The notes under the pieces: generated by a model
Seen by the model: only the letters and a program-made list of their open reading frames with translations
What the model was told of the DNA's origin: nothing
The model's database searches: none
Made by a program: the position numbers and the translations under genes
Part shown: piece by piece, positions 46,316 to 58,520 of the stretch
Position numbering within the stretch: the first letter of the stretch is position 1
Layout of the letters: every line of letters begins with the position of its first letter
Source of the DNA: Grammothele lineata
Lineage: Eukaryota > Basidiomycota > Agaricomycetes > Polyporales > Polyporaceae
Direction: 5' to 3'
DNA length: 64,000 bases
Assembly (NCBI GenBank): GCA_002150815.3
Contig: NDFF03000090.1
Coordinates: forward strand, 186,001 to 250,000

Positions 46316-48352
46316 ATGTCGCGTTTCGTTCGGGCTTCCAAGTATCGGTGCGTGCATGTGTTGGGCTGCATCGCCGTCGCAGCGCTGACCGCGCTCGATG
46401 TCGCAGCCACGTCTTCGGCCAGCAGGGCAAGAAGGAGTACGGCTACGACAATGTCAAGGTCACCAACCAGGCCTGGGACACGAATGTCATCTCCGCTTCT
46501 ACCGTGCGTGCCTCCTTTGTCCTGCAGCACGCCCCGCCCTCATCCGCTGCCTTCGCTCGCGCCTTCAGCGGTACATCTCTCTTAACTGGAACTCCTCTGG
46601 CGGCGGCGCGTTCGCGATCCTCCCGCTCCCGTCTACCTTCAACCCGCTCCCGACCGGCTTCCCCTCCAACCTCCCCGACCTCGTCCCCCTCGCTCGCAGC
46701 CACACCGCCCCCGTGCTAGACACCGACTGGTCTCCCTTCAATGACTCTGTCGTCGCCTCCGCCGGCGAGGACGGCAAGGCGATGATCTGGAAGGTCGAGG
46801 CCGGCGCCTTCGATGGCTGGGGCCTCGAACACTGGGAGCCCCAGGACTTCGACCCCGTCGCCCGCATCGACGTCTCCCCCCGCCGCGTCGGCCACGTCCT
46901 CTTCCACCCCACCGCCAACAACGTCCTCGCCACGTCCACTGGCGACCACGTCGTCAAGCTCTGGGACCTCGCCGCGACCGAGTCCGCCAAGAGCGTCTTG
47001 GGCGGCCACGGCGACGCCATCCAGAGCCTCGCCTTCAACCCCTCTGGCACGCTGCTCGCGACAACTTGCCGCGACCGCAAGATCCGCATTTTCGACCCGC
47101 GTACGGGCCCGGACCCCGTCCGCGTTGGCGAGGGGCACGGCGGTATCAAGGTGCGTGGTCGTGTGCTCGCTTCTCGGCGCGTATGCGGCTCAGCCCGCAC
47201 GCGCGCGCGTTTACGTAGGGCGCGCGTGTTACCTGGATGGGCGACAAGGACCGCCTCGCGACTACTGGCTTCAGCAAGATGAGTGACCGCCAGGTCGCGC
47301 TCTGGGAAACTGGCGGGCTGTCGAACGTCAAGATGATGACTATCGATCAGACTTCGGGCGTGCTTATGCCCTTCTGGACGGACAACAACATTCTCTTCCT
47401 CGGTGCGTCCCGCTCTTATCTTCCTCCGGCCTCGCGCTGACTCTAGTCGTGTGTTAGCCGGAAAGGGGTGAGTAACTTAGCAGCCGCAGGACGTCATGTA
47501 CACGAACTCATCACGCGCGTGTGCCCCACAGCGACGGCAACATCCGCTACTACGAGTACGAGAACGACAACCTTTTCGCCCTTGCCGAGTACAAGTCCTC
47601 CGACCCCCAGCGCGGCATGTGCTTCCTCCCCCGGCGCGGCCTCAACGTGTCCGAGTGCGAGATCGCGCGCGCGTTCAAGGTCGCCGCGTCTTCGATCGAG
47701 GCTATCGCTTTCATCGTCCCCCGAAAAGTACGTCCCCTCCGTTCGCCCGCTGTCCCCGCGTGTCCGAGCCTCACTCCCTGCCTCCCCCTACTTTCTGCGC
47801 ACGCGCACGCGCGTCCACTAGTCCGACTCCTTCCAATCAGACATCTACCCACCCGCGCCCAGCGCCGAACCCGCCCTCTCCGCCGCCGAGTTCTTCTCCG
47901 GCAAGACCGCCCCGCCCAAACTCGTCTCCCTCGAGGACGGCTCGATCTCCGCCGGCTCCGCGCCCCTCGCTATCCCCACCTCGACCCCTGCCCCGACAAA
48001 GACGGCTGCTGCGCCCTCTCCTGCACCAGCGCCGGCTCCGGTGGTAGCAGCGCCGGTGGTCGCGGCGCCCCCGCCTATGGCGGCCAGCCAGAGCTTGCCG
48101 ACGCCTGTTCGGCAGGCGTCTAGCGACGTGAGCCCCCCTTCCTCCCTATACGCACGTAAACACGTAAGCGAACTACTAACATGCACGCGCGCGCGTAAAC
48201 AGGACTCGGGCGCGGTCGCGGCGCTGCGGGAGGAGAACGCGAAGCTGACGGAGGAGCTGCGCGAGGCGCGCGCGCAGATCCGGAACTTGGAGTTGCAGGT
48301 CGAGGCTGTTAGGGCGAACGCGCGTAAGGCTGCGGCGTTGTTGGATGCGTAG
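46316..48352 (+). CDS. CRN1: Coronin, WD40 actin-binding protein
   Basis: Model: join(46316..46347,46407..46503,46569..47150,47219..47402,47458..47467,47532..47727,47822..48127,48203..48352), 518 aa. It starts MSRFVRASKYRHVFGQQGKK, the classic coronin N-terminus. WD40 blades include HTAPVLDTDWSPFND, IWKVEAG, HPTANNVLATSTGDHVVKLW and FNPSGTLLATTCRDRKIRIFD. The coronin extension has FWTDNNILFLAGKGDGNIRY and SDPQRGMCFLPRR, then an Ala/Pro linker. A C-terminal coiled coil (ALREENAKLTEELREAR) serves oligomerisation. Coronin bundles actin and regulates Arp2/3 and cofilin at endocytic patches. A 10-nt micro-exon (47458-47467) is required to keep the GKGDG motif in frame. Convergent with the next gene. 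Confidence 0.95.
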
Positions 48353-48600
48353 GTCTAGGACGTGCGCGCGCGCGGTGGATCTAGATGGGGTGGATGGGGA
48401 GCGGAAATGCTGCGCGGGCGCGGGCAAGGGATGGATACCAAGTTGCGCTGTGGATGGAAGTGTTAGACTAAAACCGAATGTATGTGTTTCGCTTATCCTG
48501 AGCGTGCGCGCGGAGGGAGAAAGCGGGCGTGGGGTGCATCGTTTTGGTGCGTATCCGCACGCCGTTTCTATTGCTAAAGTGTCGTCTAAGCATACAGGGT

Positions 48601-50102
48601 TCATAACTGCGCCCGCTCCTCCCTGTACTTGCGCAAGAACTGGTTCTGCACGACCAGCAAGAGCGCATACAGCGTCTCGATGCGCTATCGCCCTCACGTC
48701 AGCCTCCATTCTCCCTACTCCGCGCACTCGAAATTGAAGTGGGAACTCACCGGGACGTCCACATCGGCGCCTTTCGCGAGCCTCACCACCTCTCCAAGGA
48801 CATGCTCGACCTCCATCGGGCGCCCCGCGAGCATGTCCACGAGCATGCTCGGTAGGTGCGCGCTGTCCGGGCGCGCGTGCAGCCGCGCGGTGTTCGCGAG
48901 CGTGCGGAGCGCGAGCCCTGCCTCGGGCGCGGGTACTTCGGGGCTTTGTGAGGGGTAGAGCGCGCGCGCGAGGGTCTCGAGTTCGGTCAGGGCTGCGTGC
49001 AGGTGTGGGAGGGTGTGCAAGGCGATGGGCGGGGACGTGGCGGGGATTGGGGCTGGGGAGGGGGCGCCTGGGGGCGCGGGAGGGGTCCAGCTTGGGGCGT
49101 CGGAGGGGGGCACGGGAGAAGGAGGCGCGCCGGGCTCGAGGTGCGGTGGGCGGAAGAACTCGCGCAGGGAGAAGCGGGAGAGGGCGGCGGACGCGCCGAG
49201 AGCGGCGTTCCAGAAGTTCTTCCCGAACTTGACGCGCTGGATCTCCGCGACGACTGTCGTCTCGGAGCCGCCTGCAGTGAGGAGAGAGGAGAAGTCGGAG
49301 AGGAGCGCGGCTTCGGCGGGCGTATTGGAGGCGACATTAGTGTGTGGGCGGTACACGCCTAGCGAGACGCGGTCCTGCGCGCGAGAGGTCAGTGGGGTCG
49401 AGAAGGGGAGGAAAGAGACGCAACAGACGAATTCGTTGTGCTCAACGACGTCCTTCCCGAGCAACCCGGTGCCGATCCAGACCGCAGTGCTGATGATGCG
49501 TGGTTCCTCGCCAGGGCGGGCCGCCTGTAGCGCAGCGTAAAGATCGTTTTCGACGCCGAGCCCGTTCTGGAGGAGTACATAGGCCGGCTGCGGATGCGCA
49601 TCGACGTAGGGGGCGGAGAAGAGCGGACGGAGGAGCGCGGGCGTGCGCTGCAGCTCGGGCATGGCCTTTGTCGCAAGGACGACGTAGGAGTACGGTCGGT
49701 CGAGCGCGGCCTCGACAGTAGGAAACACTACAGTTCAGAGTGAGCGAGAGATGTGCTGAGTCATAAGCGGAACACGTACGTCTGTCTGGCCGCCAACCGG
49801 GGATGTCGCCATACTTACGGCTCTTGATGTGCATACCATTCGCTGTGAGCCGCACAAGTTGAGCAAAATTTGTTCCGCAATGTGAGTCGCGCTGCTGTTC
49901 AACTACGCACCCTTTACGGCCTCATAATTGCTTCGCGCTACGACAGTGACTCGTGCTCGTCCACTGCGCTTGAGAATGTGCGAGTCTACGAGGTCATTGT
50001 GGTGAGCGATGGACGGGCTAATCTTCAGCACACGTTGAACATACAAATCGCGCCCACTGCTCCGTACCCTACCAAGAGCACCTCTTTGAGCTGAGTCGTC
50101 AT
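48601..50102 (-). CDS. Ketopantoate reductase-like enzyme (ApbA/PanE family)
   Basis: Model: complement(join(48601..48684,48751..49374,49429..49727,49780..49842,49911..49985,50045..50102)), 400 aa. The N-terminal Rossmann motif LLVGYGAVGAIYS is spread over the first two small exons, followed by VTVVARSNYEAVK. Further family marks are NGMHIKSRKYG, YSYVVLATKAMPE, LLQNGLGVEND, EIQRVKFGKNFWNAALG (the conserved Lys and Asn region) and a C-terminal RIETLYALLLVVQ. The family reduces 2-dehydropantoate to pantoate with NADPH (pantothenate and CoA route), but many fungal members are uncharacterised and may act on other 2-oxo acids. A Pro-rich insert of about 45 residues near the middle is unusual. Confidence 0.88.
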
Positions 50103-50565
50103 GGTCAGTCTAGAGGTGGTGGTCGGTGAGCAACTTCGGGTTGTATGTCATACGGCGTTTGCTGCTGCCAGAGGACGTAAGTACGCGAGCGGATGCGGCG
50201 GGCCGGATTGGAGAGTCAGTTATCTTAGCGCCCATTGGTTGGTCACCGACCACGATGACGATCGTTCTGCGGCGCCGCGGAACCGGACGAGGATGGATTG
50301 TCGCGCAGTACGAACAGTTCATCCGCGTCTGGATCGACCACAATGCCTCGCGACAAGGCGGGGAATGGTCTTCGAGTCATCTCCCCGCTCGCCAAGACTG
50401 CGCTGTACCAGTTTGAAATGTACGTTTGCTCTTTTAATCCACGAGCTGGTCTACTCAACAGCATCGTACTCACGCGAATTATCAAGAACAGTTTGTAAAA
50501 GGTATATTGCTCTATTCTCAGGAACCATACAATCGGATCTCTCATCTGAACCGTGATCGGCCCAG
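50103..50565. promoter_or_regulatory. Divergent promoter region
   Basis: 463 bp between the start codons of the ketopantoate reductase-like gene and the first DAO-type oxidoreductase. Contains ATTGG/CCAAT-type sequence near 50235. Confidence 0.4.
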
Positions 50566-52401
50566 ATGTCGTCTTTCACTCCTCTGCCCTTTCCCCTTAC
50601 GCCATGGTCCGAAACCCACGACGCACTCCTTGGGCTGAAGGACGTCCGGCCTGCACCGCTTCCAGTCCCCAATCCAAGCAAGTCGTTTTGGATTGACAGC
50701 GCCCCCGGACTTAACCCCCTTGCCAAGGAGGGAAGCACGGGACCACTGACCAACGACGCGGACATCTGCATCATTGGCTCTGGAATCACTGGTGTTTCTG
50801 CCGCGTACCACCTCTCAAAGATCCTAGGAGAGTCAACTCACTCTCGCCATACACCCCTTAAGATCGTCATATTGGACGCGAGAGACTTTTGTGAGTTACG
50901 AACGTGGAGTGACTCTGGGCGTACTTGCTGATGCAGATCTTTGCAGGCTCCGGCGCTACAGGTACGGCTTTGTAAAGTAGACGTACGATCGTTCGATGGC
51001 TGATCATAGCCGTAGGTCGCAATGGGGGACACTGCACCGCCGTCACATTCCAGGAATTCTCTTCGTACGCCAAGGCGCACGGAACTGACGACGCCCTCCG
51101 CGCGCTCGCACTCGAGAAACACGTCATGACAGGCATCGTGGATTTCGTCAAGTCAGTAGGCAAAGAAGACGACGTCGATCTCGTCGCTGGTGGGAACACG
51201 ACCCTATGGACGACTGAGGAAGAGGCCGAGCAAGGCCAGGCCGATTACGACGCCGCGAAGGCGGCTGGTGTCGACCTCAGCGACGTACGCCTGCTTTCCA
51301 AGGAAGAGATGCTCGAGGTACGTGCCGCGCCGCAGTTCACACCGTGTATGTCGTTCACTCGAGATGCTCCCGACAGACGTATGGTGCCGCGTTCCCTGGG
51401 GCGCACACTCCCGGCTACAACCTCTGGCCCCTCAAGCTCGTCACGCACCTCTACCGCGCCACCGCGGCCTCCCCCGCGCTCGGGCTTGCTCTGCATACAA
51501 ACACCCCCGTGACGGCGATCACGCCTCTCGCCGCGGCTATTCCTACCGAGGGTACGGTCACTCGTCGTTGGCGCGTGGAGACGCCTCGGGGGGCAATCGC
51601 GTGCATGTACGTCCTGCACGCGACGAACGGCTACGCGTCGCACCTCCTTCCCCACCTCTCTGGACCAGATGGAATCATCCCTACGCGCAGCCAAGTCACG
51701 GCCGTGCACGCGGGGGTGCCTCTCGGGAAATTGACGAAGTCGGCGTGGAACGCGAACAGCGGATTCGAGTTCTGGTTCCCGCGCCCTGCGCACGAAGACG
51801 AGGAGCCGCTGGTCATCTTTGGTGGCGGGAGAGAAACGGCGCGTCCGCAGTTCGAACTCGACGTCGCGGATGATGCGGTGGCGAGTGAGGGCGTCGGGAA
51901 GATGTTGAGGACGTTCCTCCCTGCCGTGTTCCCCGAGAGATATGAGGCGGGGAGAGAACCGGAGATGGAATGGGTGCGTCGACGCGAATTGTGCTTTTTT
52001 CTCTCGTGTATTTATGACGATCGTACTCCACAGACCGGTATCATGGGCTTCACGAAAACCGCTGATCCATTCGTAAGACTTCCTCTATATCTTCGCGCGG
52101 CCTCCCTGACGGTAATCCTTACTCCATAGGTCGGACCCGTGCTTGATCCCGCAAATCCTTCAAGCACCGTGTTCGAAGGGCAATATATCTCTGCCGGATA
52201 TACCGGACATGGGATGACGCGCGCGTTCGGCTGGTGAGTCTCCCCATCGATGAGTTACAGAGCAGCTGGAATAACACCGTGGCTTGCAGCGCGGAAGTGG
52301 TGTCGCAGATGATAGCGGCCGACCTCCTGGGCCAGCCCTGGGTTGCGCCCGACTGGATACCGCGGCACCATCTAACGGAGAACCGCGTAAACAAGAATTA
52401 A
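50566..52401 (+). CDS. FAD-dependent oxidoreductase, DAO fold, copy 1
   Basis: Model: join(50566..50890,50947..50961,51016..51317,51377..51973,52034..52072,52130..52233,52290..52401), 497 aa. FAD site ADICIIGSGITGVSAAYHL, then CSGATGRNGGHC; the latter is built from a 15-nt exon (50947-50961) between introns. Further family segments: VLHATNGYASHLLPHLSG, IIPTRSQV, FPERYEAGREPEMEW, GIMGFTKTADPF and the C-terminal FAD-closing block YISAGYTGHGMTRAFGCAEV. Proteins of this group oxidise amines or N-methyl amino acids; gamma-glutamylputrescine oxidase is the usual bacterial name. No signal peptide, so likely cytosolic. Tandem with a paralogue that does carry one. Confidence 0.9.
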
Positions 52402-53011
52402 GAACACAACCGGTTCTATCTAAGAAGTACGATACAGTACGGGCAGGGGGTCATGCTTTAAAGTCTTACTTACTTTGCACCGGCCGGTGTAGTCCTGTCT
52501 CAGCTCCCCAATTAATGCTCGTCCTAAACCTTCGTGTCGAGACTGCCACTGATCTACATCCCATTTTATGACCGTGTTTCTCTATTTTCAGAGCACCATG
52601 GCTTAAATTGTTATACATTCTAGTAAGTAGACCCTCAGATCCCTCATTACCTTAGAGTATGGACGGGCCCTGTGCTCTTTTGAATCGAGCACTACCCCAA
52701 GCACTCGTCATCCGCCCAATTACCGAGTCATTCTCGGCCCGCTTGAAGCCGAGAGATAGGATTGGGATAGATATGTATGAGATGACGGTTCTGCCTATCA
52801 TGTGAGTGGCGGATGTAGATAAGGCGCCGGCCTCGACTCCGAGCGCATAGTAGGCGCCTGCTGCTGGTTGTTCTCAACCACGACGAGCGTTCGACCAGTG
52901 AATCCTCTGAGCCGAGGAGAACGAAGAAAAAGGCGAAGTACGTATAAGCGGGTTTAAGTGTATTGTTGCGCATTGTGTTCGGAAATGCTGACCGTCTTCG
53001 AGTTTGGTAGA
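52402..53011. other. Intergenic region between the two oxidoreductases
   Basis: 610 bp; 3' end of copy 1 and promoter of copy 2. No gene seen. Confidence 0.5.
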
Positions 53012-54916
53012 ATGAAGGCTCGAATCCTTACGACGCGCCTTGCTGCGATCGCTTCCGTGGGGTCGCTCCTCCCCAGCGTTCTCGCCGCACCGGGTACCGC
53101 ACAAGTACCGTTGCGCGCGGATCCGTCGATCTCGGAGCTCTGGGAGCCTGCGGGATTGCCCGTCTCCAACCCTACGATCCCGCTTTGGTCGGCGCATCCA
53201 GAAGACAACCCGCTCGCGAAGGTGGGGAGCGAGGGCCCGCTCACCTCCGATGCGGACGTCTGCATCATCGGTACAGGCACTACGGGCACGAGCGCAGCGT
53301 ATCATGTCGCCAAGAGCGTTGCCGAAACGCCACTCCAGGGCGACCCGTTGAAGATCGTCCTGCTCGAAGCGCGCGACTTTTGTACGTACTGCATACGAAC
53401 AATGCCGTCCGTACACGTGCGTTACTAATCGCCTTCGAACGTAGGTTCCGGAGCAACTGGTGAGCGCAGTTAATGCAAGCTCTTGCGCTTCGATGGAGGC
53501 TAACAAGAATGTGGTAGGTCGGAACGGCGGGCATTTCGCTCCACGCGTATACGAGAAGTTCCAGATGTACTCGTCCGCCAACGGCGAGGCGGAGGCCGTG
53601 CGCGCCATGGTGCTCGAGGAACGTACGGTCGACGAGATAGTCGCAAAGCTTCACGAGGACGACATGGAGGACGCAGTTGATCTAGTATCTGACGGACGCT
53701 TGATCATGTCGTTCACCGAGAAGGAGCATAAGCATCTGAAGGAGGACTACGCGGCCGCGAAGGCGGCAGGAGTCAACGTCTCTTCCGTTCGTTTCATTTC
53801 GAAGGAGGAAATGTACGAGGTACGTCACGAGGATCGGAACCTGTGATGATAAAAGCCAGTCTGACTTTAGCGAGTAGAGGTACGGCGCGAACCTCCCAGC
53901 GATCCAATCGCCTGCGAGCAATATCTGGCCGCTGAAGATGGTGACGTTCTTCTACAACCTCGCTGAGCAGATCGGTCGCAACACCTCCACTTCCTCGCTC
54001 CATCTCCACACCAACACTCCTGCGACCGCTGTCACTCCGCTGTCCTCTTCGCACTCCGTGGACGGATCTCGTGAGCGGCGGTGGCGTGTTGAGACGCCGC
54101 GCGGGTCGATCGCGTGCACGTCCGTCCTCCATGCGACGAACGCCTACGCGTCGCATCTGCTTCCGCATCTTGCAGGCCCAGCGGGTATCATCCCAACGCG
54201 CAATCAAGTCGTCGCACTCCGCGCGGCGGTACCGACGTCCAACCTGAGCCGCTTCGGGTGGGTCGGGGGCAGCGCGTACTGGTTCCCGCGTCCGCTCGCG
54301 AAAGGGGAGCCGGAAGACACCCCGCCGCTCGTGGTGCTAGGAGGGTTTAGGAAATCTGTCGAGGGAAAGGAGTTGTATCAGGTGGATGACGGAGTGTTGC
54401 ATCCGCACATCTCGAAGTTGTTGAGAGAATTCTTGCCCAACGTCTTCCCGGGGAGGTACGTGGAGGGACGAGAGCCGGAGATGGAATGGGTAAGTTGCTC
54501 GCTCGCATGTCAGCAGCATGGGATTCTTTGGCTAACGGGTGACGTTGCAGGCCGGGATCATTGCGATGACGAAGGATCATGACCCATTCGTAAGAAGCGT
54601 TTTGTTTTTCTCTACGATCCGCACTCACCCTCGATGCGTTCTCAGGTGGGGCCCGTTATTGACCCTGCGGAGCCCTCGAACGAAACGTACAAGGGGCAAT
54701 ACATCGCCGCCGGATTTTCTGGCCATGGTATGCCGCGCGGGTATGGATGGTGAGTAATTCGTGCATATGTTGCCAACTATCGTCACTCACGTTGCGCGCA
54801 GCGCTGAGGCTGTCGTCGGGATGATGCTGGCGGAGATGAAGGGCGATGAGTCCAAATGGACTGTCCCGGAGTGGCTCCCGCACAACTACCTCACGTGGAA
54901 CCGTCTCGACCTCTGA
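53012..54916 (+). CDS. FAD-dependent oxidoreductase, DAO fold, copy 2, with signal peptide
   Basis: Model: join(53012..53381,53445..53459,53518..53819,53878..54489,54551..54589,54646..54749,54802..54916), 518 aa. Exons 2, 3, 5 and 6 have the same length as in copy 1 (15, 302, 39 and 104 nt). It begins MKARILTTRLAAIASVGSLL, a probable secretory signal with cleavage after SVLAAPG, absent in copy 1. FAD site is ADVCIIGTGTTGTSAAYHV and CSGATGRNGGHF. Later blocks: VLHATNAYASHLLPHLAG, GREPEMEW, IIAMTKDHDPF and YIAAGFSGHGMPRGYGCAE. Secretion of a DAO-type enzyme suggests use of outside amines, but substrate is unknown. Confidence 0.9.
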
Positions 54917-55072
54917 GCGTAAGACTCAAAGGGAATAGAGTGTGAATACAATCCGATCTCAGCTAGTTACACAGACGAGTGGTGGACGCTACGTATACAA
55001 TATAAGGTGGCTACTCTAGGATGGAATAGTGAGCGGTGTGTTGTGAGAGGTATTAGTACGTTCTGAGTTAGT

Positions 55073-58000
55073 TCATGAAGCCGGAGCCGTGGCCGCGTCT
55101 TCTCCGTCGTCCTGCAGCGCGATGGGCATCGCCATATGCTCGATCGACGGGTCCGGGGCATGGTTGTCCTTGATTTCGAGCGTCTTCCCGTCCACGGACG
55201 GGCGGATCTGGACTGTGTCCCCGTCGCGGATCGTGCCCTTGAGGAGCTTCTGCGCGAGCGGGAAGAGCACCTTCGTACGCACGATACGCGCGATCGCGCG
55301 GGCACCGTACGTGTTGGAGTAGCCCTCCTTGACGAGCCACTCTTTTGCGGCGTCGTCGACGTCCATCGTTATCCGGCGCCCAGCGAGGCGCGCCTGAACG
55401 TCTCCGAGGCGGAGGTCGACGACCTGGAGGATGGACGCTTTGGAGAGCTTGTTGAAGACGAGCATCGAGTCTAGGCGGTTCAGGAGCTCTGGCGGGAAGT
55501 ACTCGCTTGTACGCTCGATGACTTCGTCTCGTGCCTCTGACGTGACGACGCCGTTCTCGTCTGAGGCGGTCGAATGCGCGAGAATATCGGAGCCGATGTT
55601 GGAGGTGAGGCAGATGATTGTGTTCTTGAAATCGACCTTGCGGCCTTGGGAGTCGGTGATGCTGCCCTCGTCGAGGATCTGAAGAAGGATCATCGCGACG
55701 TCCTTGTGCGCCTTCTCGAGCTCGTCGAGCAGGATGACCGCTGCGCACATAGTCAGCACCAGTGAAGAAGAGTGAATATAGAAGAGCACTTACCGTAGGG
55801 CTTTCGGCGGACGGCCTCTGTGAGCTGACCGCCCTCCTCAAATCCAACGTAGCCCGGTGCGGCACCGATAAGCCTAGAGATCGTATGCCGATCGTGGTAC
55901 TCCGACATGTTGATGTTGATCCTGATGGTACACGTGAGCGAATCGAAGGCTATGAGCGCGAAGGGAGAATACATACAGGCCGCGTTGCTCGTCGTTGAAC
56001 AGGAACGCCGCGAGAGCTTTGCACATTTCCGTCTGCATCAAACAAAATCGGTCGACAGCCGTTGGAACAAGCACAATGAACTTACCTTTCCAACGCCAGT
56101 GGGGCCTAGGAAGAGGAAAGACGCGACAGGGCGATTGGGAGCCTGCAGGCCGGCACGGGAGATACGAACGGCGTCCGAGACAGCTTCGACGACGTGGTCC
56201 TGGCCGACCACACGGTTCTTCAGAGTGTCTTCCATCTACAGCACACACAGAGTCAGCTACAATGCACGAAGAAAGGAGCATATAGTGGGATACTCACGTG
56301 CACGAGCTTCTCCCGCTCGCCCTTCAGCAGGCTCTGGACGGGAATGCCAGTCGCCTTCGCGACGACACGTGCGATGTCCGCGCTCGTCACACGATCGTGC
56401 AACATCGCAAGCGGGCCCTCCGCCTCCTCCCCATCCCCGCGCTCGCGTTCCGAAGGCAGCTGCCTTTCAAGCTCGGGGATCGTCGCGTACCGCAACCGCG
56501 ATGCGCGCTCGAAGTTGCCCTGGCGCTGCGCGATCTCGAGCTCGCGCTTCGCCTCCTCTAGCCGCTCTTTCGTCTCCTTGAGCTTGTCGAGTCGCGCGCG
56601 CTCGGCCTGCCAGATGCGCGTGAGGTCCTCGGCCTGTGCACGTTTGTCTTTGAGGCGTGTTTCGACTTGCTCGCGGCGCTCGACGGAGAAGACGTCGGAT
56701 TCGTTCCGGAGGGACTCGCGCTCGATCTCGAGCGTCATAATCTCGCGGTCGAGTGCCTCGAGCTCGTCCGGCTTGGACTCCTGTGCGAGACGGAGGGCGG
56801 AGGCAGCCTCGTCAACCAGGTCGATCGCTTTGTCGGGCAGGAAGCGGTCGGAGATGTAGCGCGAGCTGTAGACGGCGGCGGTGACGAGTGCGCCATCAGA
56901 GATGCCGACTCCATGGTGGACCTCGTATCGGGGCTTCAGTCCACGGAGGATGGAGATCGTTGCCTCCACGGTTGGCTCGTCAATCTGAACGGGTTGGAAG
57001 CGGCGCTCGAGGGCGGCGTCTTTGCCAATTGTCTTGCGGTACTCGTCAGCTGCAGGAATATGAAGTGAGCGAACTGGACGTGTATGCGGGGGTAGGTAAA
57101 ATTTTACGTGTTGTTGCGCCGACAAGCTGCAAGCCGCGCGCGAGAGCTGGCTTGATCATTTGTCCAGCGTCAATGCTGCCTTCTGCCTTGCCGAGGTTGA
57201 AGAGCGTATCTAAAGATCGGATGTGAGGTTCAGAATGTGTAGGGGGAGCGCAACGGGAGGTACTTACGGAGCTCGTCAATGAAGCAAATGACGTTCCCGG
57301 CTTCATCTTCAATATCCTTGATGAGGGCCTTAAACTTCTCTTCGAACTGGCCACGAATGCCCGACCCGGCCATAATGGCGGCAAGGTCTATTGACAGGAC
57401 ACGCTTGCTTTGGAGAGACTGCGTACGGTGGGTATTGGAACAGGAGTCGTACATAGGTGGGTGTATGCGTACCTCAGGAACTTCCTTCGCGACTATGCGT
57501 TGCGCAAGGCCCTCCAAAATCGCGGTCTTGCCGACGCCCGGCGGTCCGATAAGCTGAAGAGGGTGAGTTGACGTGTGGACGTTTCAAGCGCATATATGCA
57601 CCACTTACGACTGGATTCGACTTGGTTCGGCGGGAGAGGACTGGAAGGGACGTTAGGAAAAGCGCGTGGGGTAATCATACCATGACGACTTACTTTGAAC
57701 GGTTCGCTTGATCTCTACGCGCATCCTGAGTACCTCGCGAGGTGACGGGAATTGGAACAAGCTACTGCTCACCTTCGTCACGGCCAATTGTGGGGTCAAG
57801 CTTGCCGCTCCGTGCGAGCTCTGTCAGGTCCACGCTCTAACATGCCCAACATGATCGGTATAAGCGTGTGAAGCACGTCGTGTGGCTAGAGGTGGGCAGG
57901 AAGGCGCAACCAAAAAACGGCGGTACTCACGTATTCCTTAAGTGCATCGCCCTTCTGCCTCTGCTGACCCATGTTGAACCCCGGGAAGCCTCCCATTCCT

Positions 58001-58188
58001 CCCATACCTCCACCCGGAGGACCTTGCGCATACGAGCGGGTAAAGATGAGCGAGGGTCGCGCGGACCGCGTACATGGTGAGAGGAGAGAAAGCGGAGCCC
58101 GGCGGGGGAGAGCGGCGAGTGCAGGGCGCGAGAGGGCGCGCTTGCAGGCGAGGGTGATTTGAGGGCGGGTGAGTTGTCTTGAAAACAT
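55073..58188 (-). CDS. HSP78: Mitochondrial Hsp100 disaggregase Hsp78 (ClpB type)
   Basis: Model: complement(join(55073..55740,55794..55921,55977..56032,56086..56235,56298..57049,57108..57209,57268..57418,57473..57553,57609..57640,57694..57714,57773..57836,57931..58188)), 820 aa. The N-terminus is Arg/Ser-rich without acids, a good mitochondrial presequence, and goes straight to the first AAA module without the ClpB N-domain, as in Hsp78. Module 1: Walker A GPPGVGKT, Walker [10 protein letters not shown] coiled-coil middle domain follows ([20 protein letters not shown]). Module 2: [19 protein letters not shown], sensor LTSNIGSD and arginine region [10 protein letters not shown]. It dissolves aggregates in the matrix with mtHsp70. 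A 21-nt exon (57694-57714) is inferred from phase and from family sequence. Confidence 0.93.
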
Positions 58189-58520
58189 TATTATAGTGAA
58201 ACAAGGAAGAGAATGGTAACAGCGAGAGCAAGAAGAAAGAGCAGAGAGTGGAGAGGGGGACGGAACGTCGCGGCCGAGAGCAAGGCCTGCCTTTATGCAA
58301 GCGCTCCGGGCGCGATCACGTTCGTGTGCCGAGGGCGCTTGCGAGAAAGTCCCAGAGCTTTCGTTCTTCCGACCTTCAGTGGTTTCGAAGTTGTGCGTGT
58401 AGCTGCGTGTCAATCAGGGATGGGAAGGCTAAAGCGAGTAATAAGCTCGGGTTAATGTATTATGGGTGTAGGTTATATCTATGCTACATGAACTGTCTAA
58501 CGCGACGTCATCGAGACGCG

